From DATFDN01 sp963762525 (GTDB taxonomy: Bacteria; Pseudomonadota; Alphaproteobacteria; Acetobacterales; Acetobacteraceae): a stretch of 64,000 bases of DNA. A program made the position numbers and the translations under genes. Shown here piece by piece: positions 33,682 to 45,031 of the stretch; the first letter of the stretch is position 1; every line of letters begins with the position of its first letter. The stretch spans positions 62,001 through 126,000 of the forward strand of contig CAVXKT010000005.1 in assembly GCA_963762525.1 (NCBI GenBank), in the 5' to 3' direction. Under the pieces are notes generated by a model. It saw only the letters and a list, made by a program, of their open reading frames with translations. It ran no database searches and had not been told where the DNA came from.

Positions 33682-34113
33682 CTAGGCGGCGGCTTCGCGT
33701 ATTTTGCGCGCCATGGCGGCGATGCCGTTGCCGCGATTGGTGCTCAGCGCCTCGATCAGCCCGAGCTCCCTGAGGAAGATCGGATCGGTGTCCGCGATCT
33801 CGTCGGGGCTGCGGCCCGAATAGACGCGGAGCAGCAGCGCCACCAGGCCGGAGACGATGGCCGCGTCGGAGGCGCCGGCGAGGAACACCCGATGGCCGCA
33901 CCGCAGCGCCTCCATCCAGACCTTGCTTTGGCACCCCGGCACCCGGTGCGCGTCGTCCATCCAGGCTGCCGGAAAGCTCGGCAGCTTGCGTCCCAACTCG
34001 ATGATGTATTCGTAGCGGTCCATCCAGTCGTCGAAGACCGTCAACTCGTCGGCGATGGCGGCGATCGCTTCGGCGGCGGTGGGCTCCGGCGGCTGGACGA
34101 AGGCATCGAGCAT
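33682..34113 (-). CDS. sufE: SufE family Fe-S assembly sulfur acceptor
   Basis: SufE accepts persulfide from the cysteine desulfurase SufS and passes it to the scaffold. The 143-residue product from ATG 34113 (MLDAFVQPPEPTAAEAI) has the SufE pattern 'FDDWMDRYEYIIELGRKLP', the sulfur-accepting cysteine in 'HRVPGCQSKVWM', and 'GLVALLLRVYSGRSPDEI' to 'LSTNRGNGIAAMARKI'. The longer open frame adds a non-conserved N-terminus and is not used. No other suf genes are adjacent, which is common for SufE in alphaproteobacteria. Confidence 0.93.
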   Translation of the reverse strand: MLDAFVQPPEPTAAEAIAAIADELTVFDDWMDRYEYIIELGRKLPSFPAAWMDDAHRVPGCQSKVWMEALRCGHRVFLAGASDAAIVSGLVALLLRVYSGRSPDEIADTDPIFLRELGLIEALSTNRGNGIAAMARKIREAAA

Positions 34114-34189
34114 CGCCGGGATGTGCGGGCCGCGCCCCCAAGCGTCAAGCTCCCGTCCCGGCCGCGATGCGACCGGGCGTGCCGGCAAG

Positions 34190-34222
34190 CTTATTGCTCG
34201 CTTATTGCTCGCTTATTGCTGT
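34190..34222. repeat. Short tandem repeat, three units
   Basis: The unit gcttattgctc occurs about three times in direct succession across the 3' end of the secreted Gly-rich gene; its stop codon (TAA on the minus strand) lies in the last copy. This is a candidate slippage site that could move the stop codon. Confidence 0.7.
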
Positions 34223-34608
34223 TGAGCGCCGCGCGGCGCGTAGGCTTGGCCCTGCTGGGCCGCTTGCAGACTTTGCGAATTCAGGCGCTCGATCGCGGCA
34301 TCGCCTTCGGGCGTGTCGGTCTCTTGCATGTGCGATCTCCGCGCGCCCGTGTGCATCGCCATGTGACGTCTGGCGTGGCGCGTCGGACCCTGCCCCAGAG
34401 TGCCGGTGGTGGCCGGATTGCCATTCTGGGTCGCGTTACCTGCCGGGCCGGGATGGCCTTCGCCAGCGTTGGTGGTGGTCGGTGTCCCCGACGGGACGTT
34501 GCCGCCGCCTCCTTGTCCCCCTGCGCCGCCTTGCGCGAACACCGGGTTCGCCAATGCGGCGAGCCCGAACGCGAGCGCACCGAGCGTGGTTGCAAAACGA
34601 GCCGTCAT
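34213..34608 (-). CDS. Small secreted Gly/Thr/Asn-rich protein
   Basis: A 131-residue protein with a clear signal peptide (MTARFATTLGALAFGLAALANPVFAQ, cleavage after VFA). The mature part is low complexity: GGAGGQGGGGN, PTTTNAGEG, then a His/Arg/Met stretch (RHARRHMAMHTGARRSHM) and a helical, Gln-rich tail (AIERLNSQSLQAAQQGQAY). It is likely periplasmic. No family or function recognised. The His/Met-rich stretch could bind metal, which is speculation. Confidence 0.65.
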   Translation of the reverse strand: MTARFATTLGALAFGLAALANPVFAQGGAGGQGGGGNVPSGTPTTTNAGEGHPGPAGNATQNGNPATTGTLGQGPTRHARRHMAMHTGARRSHMQETDTPEGDAAIERLNSQSLQAAQQGQAYAPRGAQQQ

Positions 34609-34747
34609 GGCGTTCTCCTTTGTTCACCGGCGCGGCGCTTTTGCCGCGATGTCGGTCGTTAGAGTGAACGGGACGCCGCCCCCGATGGGTTCACAAGCCA
34701 GTGATCCAGCGGTTCCGCCACACCCTGCGTGGCGGAAACGTCACTTT

Positions 34748-34885
34748 TCAGCCGAACAGCTTCACCGCGTCGCCGATCGTATTGGCGACGCCCCAAAGCA
34801 GCGGAACCCCCACCAGCAGCCAAAAGATCACCAGTCTCAATCCGACCGCACGCTCGGTGCGAAAGGGGGTGTCGGTGGTTGCCAT
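34748..34885 (-). CDS. MFS transporter small subunit (45-residue membrane peptide)
   Basis: A 45-codon gene (MATTDTPFRTERAVGLRLVI onward, ending ANTIGDAVKLFG) with one membrane helix (LRLVIFWLLVGVPLLWGVANT). Short proteins of this type are commonly found immediately downstream of OFA-family MFS genes and are annotated as a small subunit of the carrier. It starts 10 bases after the stop of the OFA gene at 34896 on the same strand, supporting an accessory role for that transporter. Confidence 0.7.
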   Translation of the reverse strand: MATTDTPFRTERAVGLRLVIFWLLVGVPLLWGVANTIGDAVKLFG

Positions 34886-34895
34886 ATCCTCCTCC

Positions 34896-36272
34896 TCAGG
34901 CGCGCGCCGTGCGGGCGGTCAGCACATAACGCTCATGCACCGGTCGCATCAGCAGGTTGCAGATCAGGCCGATCAGCAGCAGCCCGGCCATGATGTACAT
35001 TGTCTGCGTGTAGGCGTCGGCCTTGGCGCTGCCGTGATTGATCAGGTACTGGCGCATGTAGTTCACCAGCACCGGCCCGAACACGCCGGCCGCCGACCAC
35101 GCGGTGAGCAGGCGGCCGTGGATGGCGCCGACATAGCGGACCCCGAACACGTCCTTGAGATACGCCGGGATGGTGGAGAAGCCGCCGCCATACATGCTGA
35201 TGATGACCACGAAGCAGAGCACGAACATGGCGATGCTGCCGGCGTGTCCGGCGGTGGGCACCAGCGAATAGAGCGCCATGCCGAGCAGGAAGAACACGCA
35301 GTAGGTCGCCTTGCGGCCGATATAGTCCGAGGTGGAGGCCCAGAAGAAGCGCCCGGCCATGTTGAACAGGCTCAGCAGCCCGACGAAGCCCGCCGCCGCC
35401 GCCGGGGTGATGCGGCCCGGAAACATCTCCTGCGCCATCGCCGAGGCCTGGCCGAGCACGCCGATCCCGGCGGTCACGTTCAGGCACAGCACCCACCACA
35501 GCAGCCAAAACTGCGGCGTGCGCAGCGCCGTGTCCACATGCACGTTCTCGGTGGTGATCAGCGCCCGTGCGGTGGTCGGCGCGACGTAGCCCGCCGGCAG
35601 CCAGCCCTCCCGCGGGACACGCACGATCACGGCGCCGATCGACATGAAGCAGAAATACCCGAGCCCGAGCACCAGGAAGGTCTCGGCGACGCCGATATGC
35701 GTCGGGCCGGAGAACGCCGCCATCAGCTTCACCGACAAGGGCGAGGCGATCATCGCGCCGCCGCCGAAGCCCATGATCGCCATCCCCGTGGCCATCCCCG
35801 GCCGATCGGGGAACCAGGTGATGAGCGTCTTCACCGGCGAGATATATCCGATGCCGAGCCCGCAGCCGCCCAGCACACCGTAGCCGAGATAGATGATCCA
35901 GAGCTGATGCACCCATACGCCGAGGGCGGAGACCAGAAAGCCGCCGCCGAAACAGGCCGCCGCCGTCAGCATCGCCTTGCGCGGCCCGACCCGGTCGAGC
36001 CAGGTCCCCGCCGCCGCCGCCGAGACGCCGAGCAACACGATGGCGATGCTGAAGATCCAACCCAACTCGGTGAGCTTCCAATCGCCGGGCGCCGACTTGG
36101 TGATGCCGATCAGCTTGGTCATCGGCAGGTTGAAGACGCTGAAGGCGTAGGCTTGGCCGATGCACAGATGCACGCACAGCGCCGCCGGCGGCACCAGCCA
36201 GCGGCTGAATCCCGGACCGGCGACGATACGCTCGCGATCAAGCCATCCGGGAGATGCCTGACTATAGCTCAT
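34896..36272 (-). CDS. OFA family MFS transporter (oxalate/formate antiporter-like)
   Basis: A 458-residue major facilitator of the OxlT/OFA group. Distinctive stretches are 'CIGQAYAFSVFNLPM', 'GWIFSIAIVLLGVSAAAAGTWLDRVGPRKAM' (motif A equivalent), 'GLGIGYISPVKTLITWFPDRPGMATGMAIMGFGGGA' and 'GRFFWASTSDYIGRKATY'. Known OFA carriers exchange oxalate for formate or import monocarboxylates. I place the start at ATG 36272 with AGGAGG 11 bases upstream; a GTG three codons earlier is less likely. It is the last large gene of the formate-dehydrogenase operon, which strongly suggests formate or oxalate as cargo. Confidence 0.9.
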   Translation of the reverse strand: MSYSQASPGWLDRERIVAGPGFSRWLVPPAALCVHLCIGQAYAFSVFNLPMTKLIGITKSAPGDWKLTELGWIFSIAIVLLGVSAAAAGTWLDRVGPRKAMLTAAACFGGGFLVSALGVWVHQLWIIYLGYGVLGGCGLGIGYISPVKTLITWFPDRPGMATGMAIMGFGGGAMIASPLSVKLMAAFSGPTHIGVAETFLVLGLGYFCFMSIGAVIVRVPREGWLPAGYVAPTTARALITTENVHVDTALRTPQFWLLWWVLCLNVTAGIGVLGQASAMAQEMFPGRITPAAAAGFVGLLSLFNMAGRFFWASTSDYIGRKATYCVFFLLGMALYSLVPTAGHAGSIAMFVLCFVVIISMYGGGFSTIPAYLKDVFGVRYVGAIHGRLLTAWSAAGVFGPVLVNYMRQYLINHGSAKADAYTQTMYIMAGLLLIGLICNLLMRPVHERYVLTARTARA

Positions 36273-36326
36273 GAACGTCACAGCCTCCTGTTGCCCCCTC
36301 TTTGGCCGCCCGGGGGGCGTGGTTGT

Positions 36327-36551
36327 TCAGCCTGCTTGCGGCGGTCGCAACAACTCGATCGCATCACGCGCGACCGGATTCAAGTCCGGATTTGATCCGT
36401 TATCGATCCGAGCCAAAATTGCCGCCCGCATGCGCGGTTCCCAGAACCGGCGGATGTGGCTCGCGGTCTCGGCGACCGCTTCGGGATGGGGACGGTGGGC
36501 GAAGGCGCGGGCGATCTGGTTGGCCATGGTGACCAGCCGATCATGCGACAT
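36327..36551 (-). CDS. fdsD: NAD-dependent formate dehydrogenase, delta subunit
   Basis: FdsD is a small accessory subunit of the soluble FdsABG formate dehydrogenase. The 74 residues (MSHDRLVTMANQIARAFAHR ... 'VAETASHIRRFWEPRMRAAILARIDNG' ... 'LNPVARDAIELL') match the family closely. The ATG at 36551 overlaps the fdhD stop by 11 bases, indicating coupling. It is transcribed with fdsG-fdsB-fdsA-fdhD and followed by the OFA carrier. Confidence 0.93.
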   Translation of the reverse strand: MSHDRLVTMANQIARAFAHRPHPEAVAETASHIRRFWEPRMRAAILARIDNGSNPDLNPVARDAIELLRPPQAG

Positions 36552-37365
36552 GGCGCGCAGGCTCCCGTTGCAGGCGTTCCGGACGGGTGAACAGCTCGAA
36601 ACCGTCGTCGCGAGCGACACCGATCAGGGTCATTCCCGCGCTTTCCGCCGAGCGTACCGCAAGCGCGGTGGGCGCCGAGACGCCGACCAGGACCGGAGCG
36701 CCGAGCGCGGCCGCCTTCTGCACCAACTCGACCGACAGTCGGCTCGACATCACGATCATGCCCTCTTCCGCCGACACCTCGGCCCGCGCCAACGCGCCCG
36801 CCAGCTTGTCGAGCGCGTTGTGACGGCCAACATCCTCGCGCAATGCGACGAGGCCGCGCAACGGATGCCAGAAACCGGCGCCGTGGACCCCACGGGTGCG
36901 TCGGTTGAGGCTCTGCGCAGCGGGCAGCGCGGCCAGGGCGATCGCGACATCGCCGGCATCAAAACGCGCGCGAGAGGTGACCGCGCGCGGCGGCCGGGCG
37001 GCATCGGCCAGGCTTTCGATCCCGCACAACCCGCAGCCCGACGGTCCGGCCAGTCGCCGGCGGCGTCGATCGGCGACCGCGGCGCGCGACGGCGCAAGCC
37101 AAAGGCGCAACTCGATCCCGTCCGCGTTCGGGACGACGCTCAGTTCCTCGATTTCGCCGGCGCACTCGATGATGCCTTCGCTGAGGCTGAAGCCGACCGC
37201 GAAATCCTCGAGATCGGCAGGTGTCGCCAGCAGCACCGCGAGCGTCGCGCGGTTGTAACTGAGTGCCACCGGAATCTCCTCGGGGACTTCACGCTCGCCC
37301 ACGCTCACCTTGTCGCCGCACCAGGCGGTACGCGCAACATGGCGAGAGGGCGGCGGCAAGCTCAT
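36541..37365 (-). CDS. fdhD: Formate dehydrogenase accessory sulfurtransferase FdhD
   Basis: FdhD transfers sulfur from IscS to the molybdenum bis-PGD cofactor before it is inserted into formate dehydrogenase. The 274-residue protein contains the sulfur-relay motif 'GCGLCG' (C-x2-C near residue 110), 'LATPADLEDFAVGFSLSEGII', 'GVHGAGFW', 'ALREDVGRHNALDKLAGAL' and 'MIVMSSRLSVELVQKAA', all diagnostic. It lies 37 bases after fdsA and overlaps fdsD. Confidence 0.95.
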   Translation of the reverse strand: MSLPPPSRHVARTAWCGDKVSVGEREVPEEIPVALSYNRATLAVLLATPADLEDFAVGFSLSEGIIECAGEIEELSVVPNADGIELRLWLAPSRAAVADRRRRRLAGPSGCGLCGIESLADAARPPRAVTSRARFDAGDVAIALAALPAAQSLNRRTRGVHGAGFWHPLRGLVALREDVGRHNALDKLAGALARAEVSAEEGMIVMSSRLSVELVQKAAALGAPVLVGVSAPTALAVRSAESAGMTLIGVARDDGFELFTRPERLQREPARHVA

Positions 37366-37402
37366 GCGTTGTCCCCTGCGCCCTCACCCGGTCCGCCGGC
37401 CC

Positions 37403-40219
37403 TCATTCCGCCGCCACCGCGATGCGCCGGCTCTGCGTGGTGAACGCATCGTATTCGCGTTGCCACTCGCTCGGTCCGTTGCTGGGCGAGACCTGCACCG
37501 CCGTCACCTTGTACTCCGGGCAATTGGTCGCCCAGTCGCTGAAGTCCGTGGTCACGACGTTGGCCTGCGTCGCCGGGTGGTGGAAGGTGGTGTAGACCAC
37601 GCCGGGTGCCACGCGGTCGGTGACGCGGGCGCGCAAGGTGGTCTCGCCGGCGCGCGAGGCGAGCCGCACCCAGTCGCCGTCCTTCACCCCGCGCTGCTCG
37701 GCGTCGTGCGGGTGGATCTCCAGCCGGTCTTCCTCGTGCCAGATCACGTTGTCGGTCCGGCGCGTCTGCGCGCCGACATTGTATTGGCTGAGAATCCGGC
37801 CGGTGGTCAGCAGCAGCGGGAAGCGCGGGCCGGTGCGCTCGTCGGTAGGGATGTATTCGGTAACGACGAAGCGTCCCTTGCCGCGCACGAAATGCCCGAC
37901 ATGCATGGTCGGCGTGCCGGCGGGCTCGGCCTCGTTGCAGGGCCACTGCACCGAGCCGAGCGCATCGAGCTTGGCATAGGAGACGCCGGCAAAAGTCGGC
38001 GTGGTGGCGGCGATCTCGTCCATGATCTCGGACGGATGCGTGATCGACCACTCGAGTCCCATCGCGCGGGCGATGAGCTGCGTGATCTCCCAGTCGGCGT
38101 AGCCGTTGCGCGGCGCCATCACCTTGCGCACCCGGTTGATGCGCCGCTCGGCGTTGGTGAAGGTGCCGTCCTTTTCGAGGAACGTCGAGCCCGGCAGGAA
38201 CACATGCGCGTAGTTGGCCGTCTCGCACAGGAACAGATCCTGCACCACCACGCACTCCATCGCCGACAAGCCGGCGGTAATGTGCTGCGTGTCGGGATCG
38301 GACTGCACGATGTCTTCGCCCTGAATGTAGAGAGCACGGAAAGTGCCGTCGATCGCCGCGTCCAGCATGTTCGGGATGCGCAGCCCCGGCTCGCGGTCGA
38401 GCGCCACGCCCCAAAGCCGCTCGAAGCTGCCGCGCACCGCATCGTCGGAGACATGGCGATAGTCGGAGAATTCGTGCGGGAAGCTTCCCATGTCGCACGA
38501 GCCCTGAACGTTGTTCTGTCCCCGCAGCGGGTTCACCCCGGTTCCGGGGCGGCCGACATTGCCGGTGGCCATGGCGAGATTGGCGAGCGCCATCACCGCG
38601 GTGCTGCCCTGGCTGTGCTCGGTGACGCCGAGCCCGTAATAGATCGCACCATTGGGGGCGGCGGCGTACAGCCGCGCGGCCTCGCGGATCAGCGCCGCCG
38701 GCACGCCGCTCAGCGTCTCGACCTCTTCCGGGCTGTTGCGCGGTTCGGCAATGAAGGCGGCCCAATCCTGGAACTGATCCCACTCGCAGCGTCCGCGCAC
38801 GTAAGCTTCGTCCACCAGCCCCTCGGTGACGATCACATGCGACAAGGCATCCAGCATGGCGACGTTGCTGCCGGGACGCAGCGGCAAATGCAGGCTCGCC
38901 TCGACATGCGGCGTGCGCACGAGGTCGATCCGCCGCGGGTCGAGCACGATCAGCTTGGCGCCGGCGCGCAGCCGCCGCTTCATCTGCGAGGCGAACACCG
39001 GATGCGCGTCGGTCGGATTGGCGCCGATCAGCAGGATGACGTCGGCCTCGTTGACGGAGTCGAAGTCGTTGGTGCCGGCGGAGGTGCCGAACGCAGTGCC
39101 AAGTCCGTAGCCGGTCGGCGAGTGGCAGACGCGCGCGCAGGTGTCGATGTTGTTGTTGCCGAACCCGACGCGTACCAGCTTCTGCATCAGGTAGGTCTCT
39201 TCGTTGGTGCAGCGCGACGAGGTGATGGCGCCGATCGAGCCGATGCCGTCGCGTTGGCGGATGCGGCGGAATTCGCCGGCGACGCGCCCGATCGCCTCCT
39301 CCCAGGTGGTCTCCCGCCAGGGATCGGTGATGCGCTCGCGCACCATCGGCTTCAGGATGCGCTCGCGATGCGTGGTGTAGCCCCAGGCGAAGCGTCCCTT
39401 GACGCAGGAATGGCCGTGATTGGCCTTGCCGTCCTTGTAGGGAACCATCCGCACCACGGTCTCGCCGCGCATCTCGGCGCGGAAGCTGCACCCGACCCCG
39501 CAATAGGCGCAGGTGGTGATGATCGCCTGCTCGGGCATGCCGAGTTCGAGCACGCTCTTCTCGATCAACGAGCCGGTCGGGCAGGCCTGCACGCAGGCGC
39601 CGCAGGAAACGCACTCGGAGGTCAGGAACGGCTCGTTCATGCTTGCGGCGATCTTGGAGGCGAAGCCGCGCCCCTCGACGGTGAGCGCGAACGTGCCCTG
39701 GATGTCGGCGCAGGCGCGCACGCAGCGCGAGCAGACGATGCACTTGGCGGGATCGAACCGGAAATAGGGATTGGACGCGTCCACCGGCGCGGCGAGGTGG
39801 TTGGCGCCGTCGTAACCGTAACGCACCTCGCGCAAGCCGACCTCGGCCGCTGTTTGGCGCATCTCGGCCTCGGGCTCGCGCGGATGATCCGAGAGATAGA
39901 GCTCCATCACGCCGCGCCGCAGTCGTCCCAGGCGTTCGGATTGGGTCTGCACGCGCATTCCCGCCGTGACCGGCGTCGTGCAGGAGGCCGGCGTGCCGGC
40001 GCGGCCCTCGATCTCCACCAGGCAGAGCCGGCACGAACCGAAGGCGTCGAGCGTGTCGGTGGCGCAAAGCCGGGGTATCTTGGTCCCCGCCAGTGCCGCC
40101 GCACGCATCACCGAGGTGCCTTCCGGAACCGTGATTTCGGCGCCGTCGATGCTCAGCGTCACCTCCGCCGTCGCCGCGCTTGGCGGGGTTCCGAAATCGG
40201 GATCATGCGTCAATGCCAT
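37403..40219 (-). CDS. fdsA: NAD-dependent formate dehydrogenase, alpha (molybdenum catalytic) subunit
   Basis: A 938-residue subunit oxidising formate to CO2 in the cytoplasm. Domains in order: N-terminal [2Fe-2S] (C52, C63, C66, C80); a His-Cys-type region (DHPREPEAEM); two [4Fe-4S] clusters (C160/163/166/170 and C203/206/209/213); then the molybdopterin catalytic domain with its own [4Fe-4S] (C237, C240, C244...). The catalytic Cys365-His366 pair sits in 'CARVCHSPTG'. The C-terminal MGD-binding part includes 'LLLTTGRILSQYNVGAQTRR' and 'WVRLASRAGETTLRARVTDRV'. Cys rather than selenocysteine is used. It receives electrons for FdsB/FdsG, whose genes are upstream. Confidence 0.97.
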   Translation of the reverse strand: MALTHDPDFGTPPSAATAEVTLSIDGAEITVPEGTSVMRAAALAGTKIPRLCATDTLDAFGSCRLCLVEIEGRAGTPASCTTPVTAGMRVQTQSERLGRLRRGVMELYLSDHPREPEAEMRQTAAEVGLREVRYGYDGANHLAAPVDASNPYFRFDPAKCIVCSRCVRACADIQGTFALTVEGRGFASKIAASMNEPFLTSECVSCGACVQACPTGSLIEKSVLELGMPEQAIITTCAYCGVGCSFRAEMRGETVVRMVPYKDGKANHGHSCVKGRFAWGYTTHRERILKPMVRERITDPWRETTWEEAIGRVAGEFRRIRQRDGIGSIGAITSSRCTNEETYLMQKLVRVGFGNNNIDTCARVCHSPTGYGLGTAFGTSAGTNDFDSVNEADVILLIGANPTDAHPVFASQMKRRLRAGAKLIVLDPRRIDLVRTPHVEASLHLPLRPGSNVAMLDALSHVIVTEGLVDEAYVRGRCEWDQFQDWAAFIAEPRNSPEEVETLSGVPAALIREAARLYAAAPNGAIYYGLGVTEHSQGSTAVMALANLAMATGNVGRPGTGVNPLRGQNNVQGSCDMGSFPHEFSDYRHVSDDAVRGSFERLWGVALDREPGLRIPNMLDAAIDGTFRALYIQGEDIVQSDPDTQHITAGLSAMECVVVQDLFLCETANYAHVFLPGSTFLEKDGTFTNAERRINRVRKVMAPRNGYADWEITQLIARAMGLEWSITHPSEIMDEIAATTPTFAGVSYAKLDALGSVQWPCNEAEPAGTPTMHVGHFVRGKGRFVVTEYIPTDERTGPRFPLLLTTGRILSQYNVGAQTRRTDNVIWHEEDRLEIHPHDAEQRGVKDGDWVRLASRAGETTLRARVTDRVAPGVVYTTFHHPATQANVVTTDFSDWATNCPEYKVTAVQVSPSNGPSEWQREYDAFTTQSRRIAVAAE

Positions 40220-40242
40220 CTCACTCGCCTCTCACGCCCGGT

Positions 40243-40344
40243 TCATCCATGAAGGAACAGCTTCACGAAAACCGCAATCACCAAAGCCAAGATTGCGCCG
40301 TTGCTCCACTTGAGCACGCGCAGATCGCCGCGAATTCCGGGCAA
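40243..40344 (-). CDS. Possible 33-residue single-helix membrane peptide
   Basis: Between fdsB and fdsA a short frame encodes (TTG start) MPGIRGDLRVLKWSNGAILA, then VIAVFVKLFLHG. The pattern 'DLRVLKW..G..LALVIAVFVKLF' looks like a real amphipathic-plus-membrane segment rather than random translation. An AGAAGGAGA precedes the TTG but almost touches it, so initiation is doubtful. Unrecognised family; the host complex is normally soluble. Confidence 0.3.
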   Translation of the reverse strand: MPGIRGDLRVLKWSNGAILALVIAVFVKLFLHG

Positions 40345-40369
40345 TCTCCTTCTCGTGGCACTTCATGGA

Positions 40370-41945
40370 TCATAACCCCGGCGCAGCAGCACGGCCGCCC
40401 CCTTCTTCGGCAACCCGGGCCAGATCGGCGGTCGGCACGGCAAAGCGGTCGACGCTGAAATCCTCGGGAAAATGCGTGATCGCGCTGATGACAGGGTAGG
40501 GAATGAACCCGCCCAACGCGCACAGCGAGCCGAATTTGAGCGTCTCGCAGAGATCCCGGATCAGCTCGAGATTGGCGGCCACGTCGCGCCCGGCCAGGAT
40601 GCGGTCCATCACCTCCATCCCGCGCACCGAGCCGACGCGACACGGGGTGCATTTGCCGCAGGAACTCGGCGGCGCAAAATTCCATCGCAAAGCGGGCTTG
40701 CCGCGCCATGTCCACGCTCTCGTCGAACACCACGAGCCCGCCATGGCCGATCAGGCCGTCGCGGGCGGTGAACGCCTCGTAGTCGTAGATGGTGTCGAAC
40801 AGCGAACGCGGGAAGTAGGCGCCGAGCGGCCCGCCGGCCTGCACCGCGCGCAGCGATTTGCCGCTCGCCGTGCCGCCGCCGATCTCGTCCACCAGTTCGC
40901 CCAGGGTGAGGCCGAACGGCGCCTCGAACAGACCGGGGAAGCGCACGTTCCCGGCCAACTGGATCGGCATGGTGCCGCGCGAGCGACCGACGCCGAGTGC
41001 GGCGAACGCCTCGGCCCCGTCGGCGAGGATCGGCGGCACGCTGCCCAGCGTGATGACGTTGTTGATCACCGTGGGCTCGCCGAACAGGCCCTTATGGACC
41101 GGCAGCGGCGGCTTGGCGCGCACCTGCCCGCGCTTGCCTTCCAGGCTTTCGAGTAGCGACGTCTCCTCGCCGCAGACATAGGCGCCGGCGCCGACCCGCT
41201 GCTCGATCTCGAAGGCGAACCCCGAGCCGAGTACATCGGCGCCCAGCAACCCGCCGGCCCGCGCCGCCGCGAGTGCGGCTTCGAAGGCGGCGATCGCGTC
41301 GGGATACTCGGAGCGTGTGTACACCCAGCCGTGGCTGGCGCCGATGGCGAAGCCGGCGATCAGCATCCCCTCGATCAGGGCGAACGGATCGCCCTCCATC
41401 AACATTCGGTCGGAGAACGTCCCCGAATCGCCCTCGTCGGCGTTGACCACGACATGCCGGCGCCCGCCCGCCGCCTCCGCCGCGCCGCGCCATTTCAGCC
41501 CGGTGGGGAAACCGGCCCCGCCCCGCCCGCGCAGACCGGAGCGAGTAACCGCCTCGATCACCGATTGCGGGCCGATCTCGAAGACCCGTGCGAGGCCGCG
41601 CAAGCCGCCATGTGCGCGATAGTCGTCGAGCGAGGCGGGATCGACGGCGCCGGAGCGGGCGAACACCAGTCGCGTCTGGCGCGCGAGAAACGGGATGTTC
41701 TCCGGCCGGCCGAGCCGGCGCGGATGGGCTTCGGGATCGGCAAGCAACGCCGCCACGTCGGCCGGCCGCACCGGACCGTAGGCGATGCGCCCGCCGGCGT
41801 CGGCGATCTCGACCATCGGCTCCAACCAGTAGAGCCCGCGCGAGCCGGTGCGCACGACCTCCGCCCCGCCCGCTCTCAGCGCCGCGGCCACGGCATCGGC
41901 GCCGAGCGCCCGGGCGCCGGCATCCTTGGGCACGAACGCCTTCAA
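40370..41945 (-). CDS. fdsB: NAD-dependent formate dehydrogenase, beta (NuoF-like diaphorase) subunit, frameshifted
   Basis: FdsB carries FMN, the NAD+ site and a [4Fe-4S] cluster. It starts TTG at 41945 overlapping the fdsG stop (MKAFVPKDAGARALGAD). Visible are a thioredoxin-like N-terminus, then 'GLRGRGGAGFPTGLKW' (NADH/FMN glycine loop), 'VVNADEGDSGTFSDRMLMEGDP' and 'GAGAYVCGEETSLLESLEGKRG'. One extra base at ~40664 breaks the frame right before the cluster motif, which continues as 'SCGKCTPCRVGSVRGME' in the other frame and ends 'FSVDRFAVPTADLARV'. The remainder is intact, so an indel artefact is likely. Confidence 0.93.
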
Positions 41946-42412
41946 GGCGCGGCTTCCAACGCCGCCACGATCGCGGCGGCGTCGATGCGGCCGTGCGGCT
42001 GCTCGTCCACGAGCGCGCTGGGCGAGACGGCGCAGAGGCCCAGGCAAAAGGCCGGTTCCAGTGTCACCGCTCCGTCGGCGCTGGTGCCGCCCCAGTTGAC
42101 CCCGAGCCGCGCCCTCAGATCGGCGGCCACGGCGTCGCCCCCCATCGACTGACACAACTCCGCCCGACAGAGCCGGACGATGTGTCGCCCGGGCTTGAGG
42201 CGGCGAAAGTCGTGATAGAAGGAGACGGTGCCGTGGACATCGGCGCGCGAGAGGTTGAACGCCGCGGCCAGCAACGGGATCGCCGGCTCCGGCACGTAGC
42301 CGAAAGCCGCCTGGATAGCGTGCAGGGCCGGCAGCAAGGCGCCCTCTCGGCCGGCGTGACGGCCGATGATCTCCGAAGCCCGTTCCGGGGTCCAAGTCTC
42401 GTAGTCGTCCAA
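41942..42412 (-). CDS. fdsG: NAD-dependent formate dehydrogenase, gamma (NuoE-like) subunit
   Basis: FdsG is the thioredoxin-fold [2Fe-2S] subunit. The 156 residues contain 'GREGALLPALHAIQAAFGYVPEPAI', 'FNLSRADVHGTVSFYHDFR', and the cluster cysteines in 'CRAELCQSMGGDA' (C-x4-C) and 'AFCLGLCAVSPSALVD' (C-x3-C). It is the first gene of the fdsG-fdsB-fdsA-fdhD-fdsD-OFA operon; the stop overlaps the fdsB start codon. Confidence 0.95.
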   Translation of the reverse strand: MDDYETWTPERASEIIGRHAGREGALLPALHAIQAAFGYVPEPAIPLLAAAFNLSRADVHGTVSFYHDFRRLKPGRHIVRLCRAELCQSMGGDAVAADLRARLGVNWGGTSADGAVTLEPAFCLGLCAVSPSALVDEQPHGRIDAAAIVAALEAAP

Positions 42413-42456
42413 ATGCCGTCCCCGGTCAGTTCACGCGAATAAAAATGTGGATCGCG

Positions 42457-42476
42457 AAGGGTTGCAAGCAACCCTT
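42457..42476. terminator. Small perfect hairpin between lon and fdsG
   Basis: AAGGGTTG-CAAG-CAACCCTT forms an 8-bp stem. It lies between the lon stop and the fdsG start, about 70 bases downstream of lon on its transcript. On the minus strand the stem is followed by GCGATCC and then a T-rich stretch (CATTTTTATT) ~12 bases later, so termination of lon is plausible but not certain. Confidence 0.4.
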
Positions 42477-42513
42477 TGTTGATCGGCCGGGCTTACGGTT
42501 TGGTGAGACGGGC

Positions 42514-42542
42514 CGGCGGCACCGAGCGCCTCGGTGCCGCCG
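42514..42542 (-). terminator. Strong GC hairpin directly after lon
   Basis: A perfect 13-bp stem (CGGCGGCACCGAG / CTCGGTGCCGCCG) with a 3-base loop begins five bases after the lon stop codon. There is no T-run, as is common in GC-rich genomes. It likely terminates or stabilises the 3' end of the lon transcript. Confidence 0.6.
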
Positions 42543-42547
42543 CCCGG

Positions 42548-45017
<2,470 letters not shown>

Positions 45018-45020
45018 ATT

Positions 45021-45031
45021 GGACCTCCTTT
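45021..45031 (-). promoter_or_regulatory. Strong ribosome-binding site of lon
   Basis: AAAGGAGGTCC on the minus strand lies three bases before the ATG at 45017 and is nearly fully complementary to the 16S 3' end. It fixes the start used for lon. Confidence 0.8.

Noticed and set aside
37310..40252. A ~980-codon open frame on the plus strand
   Set aside because: It is antisense to fdsA. High GC leaves the opposite strand open, and the translation is Arg/Gly/Ala/His-rich without any recognisable motif.
42457..42542. Riboswitch or regulatory leader for fdsG
   Set aside because: The two hairpins fit terminators after lon. No conserved aptamer-like pattern was recognised.
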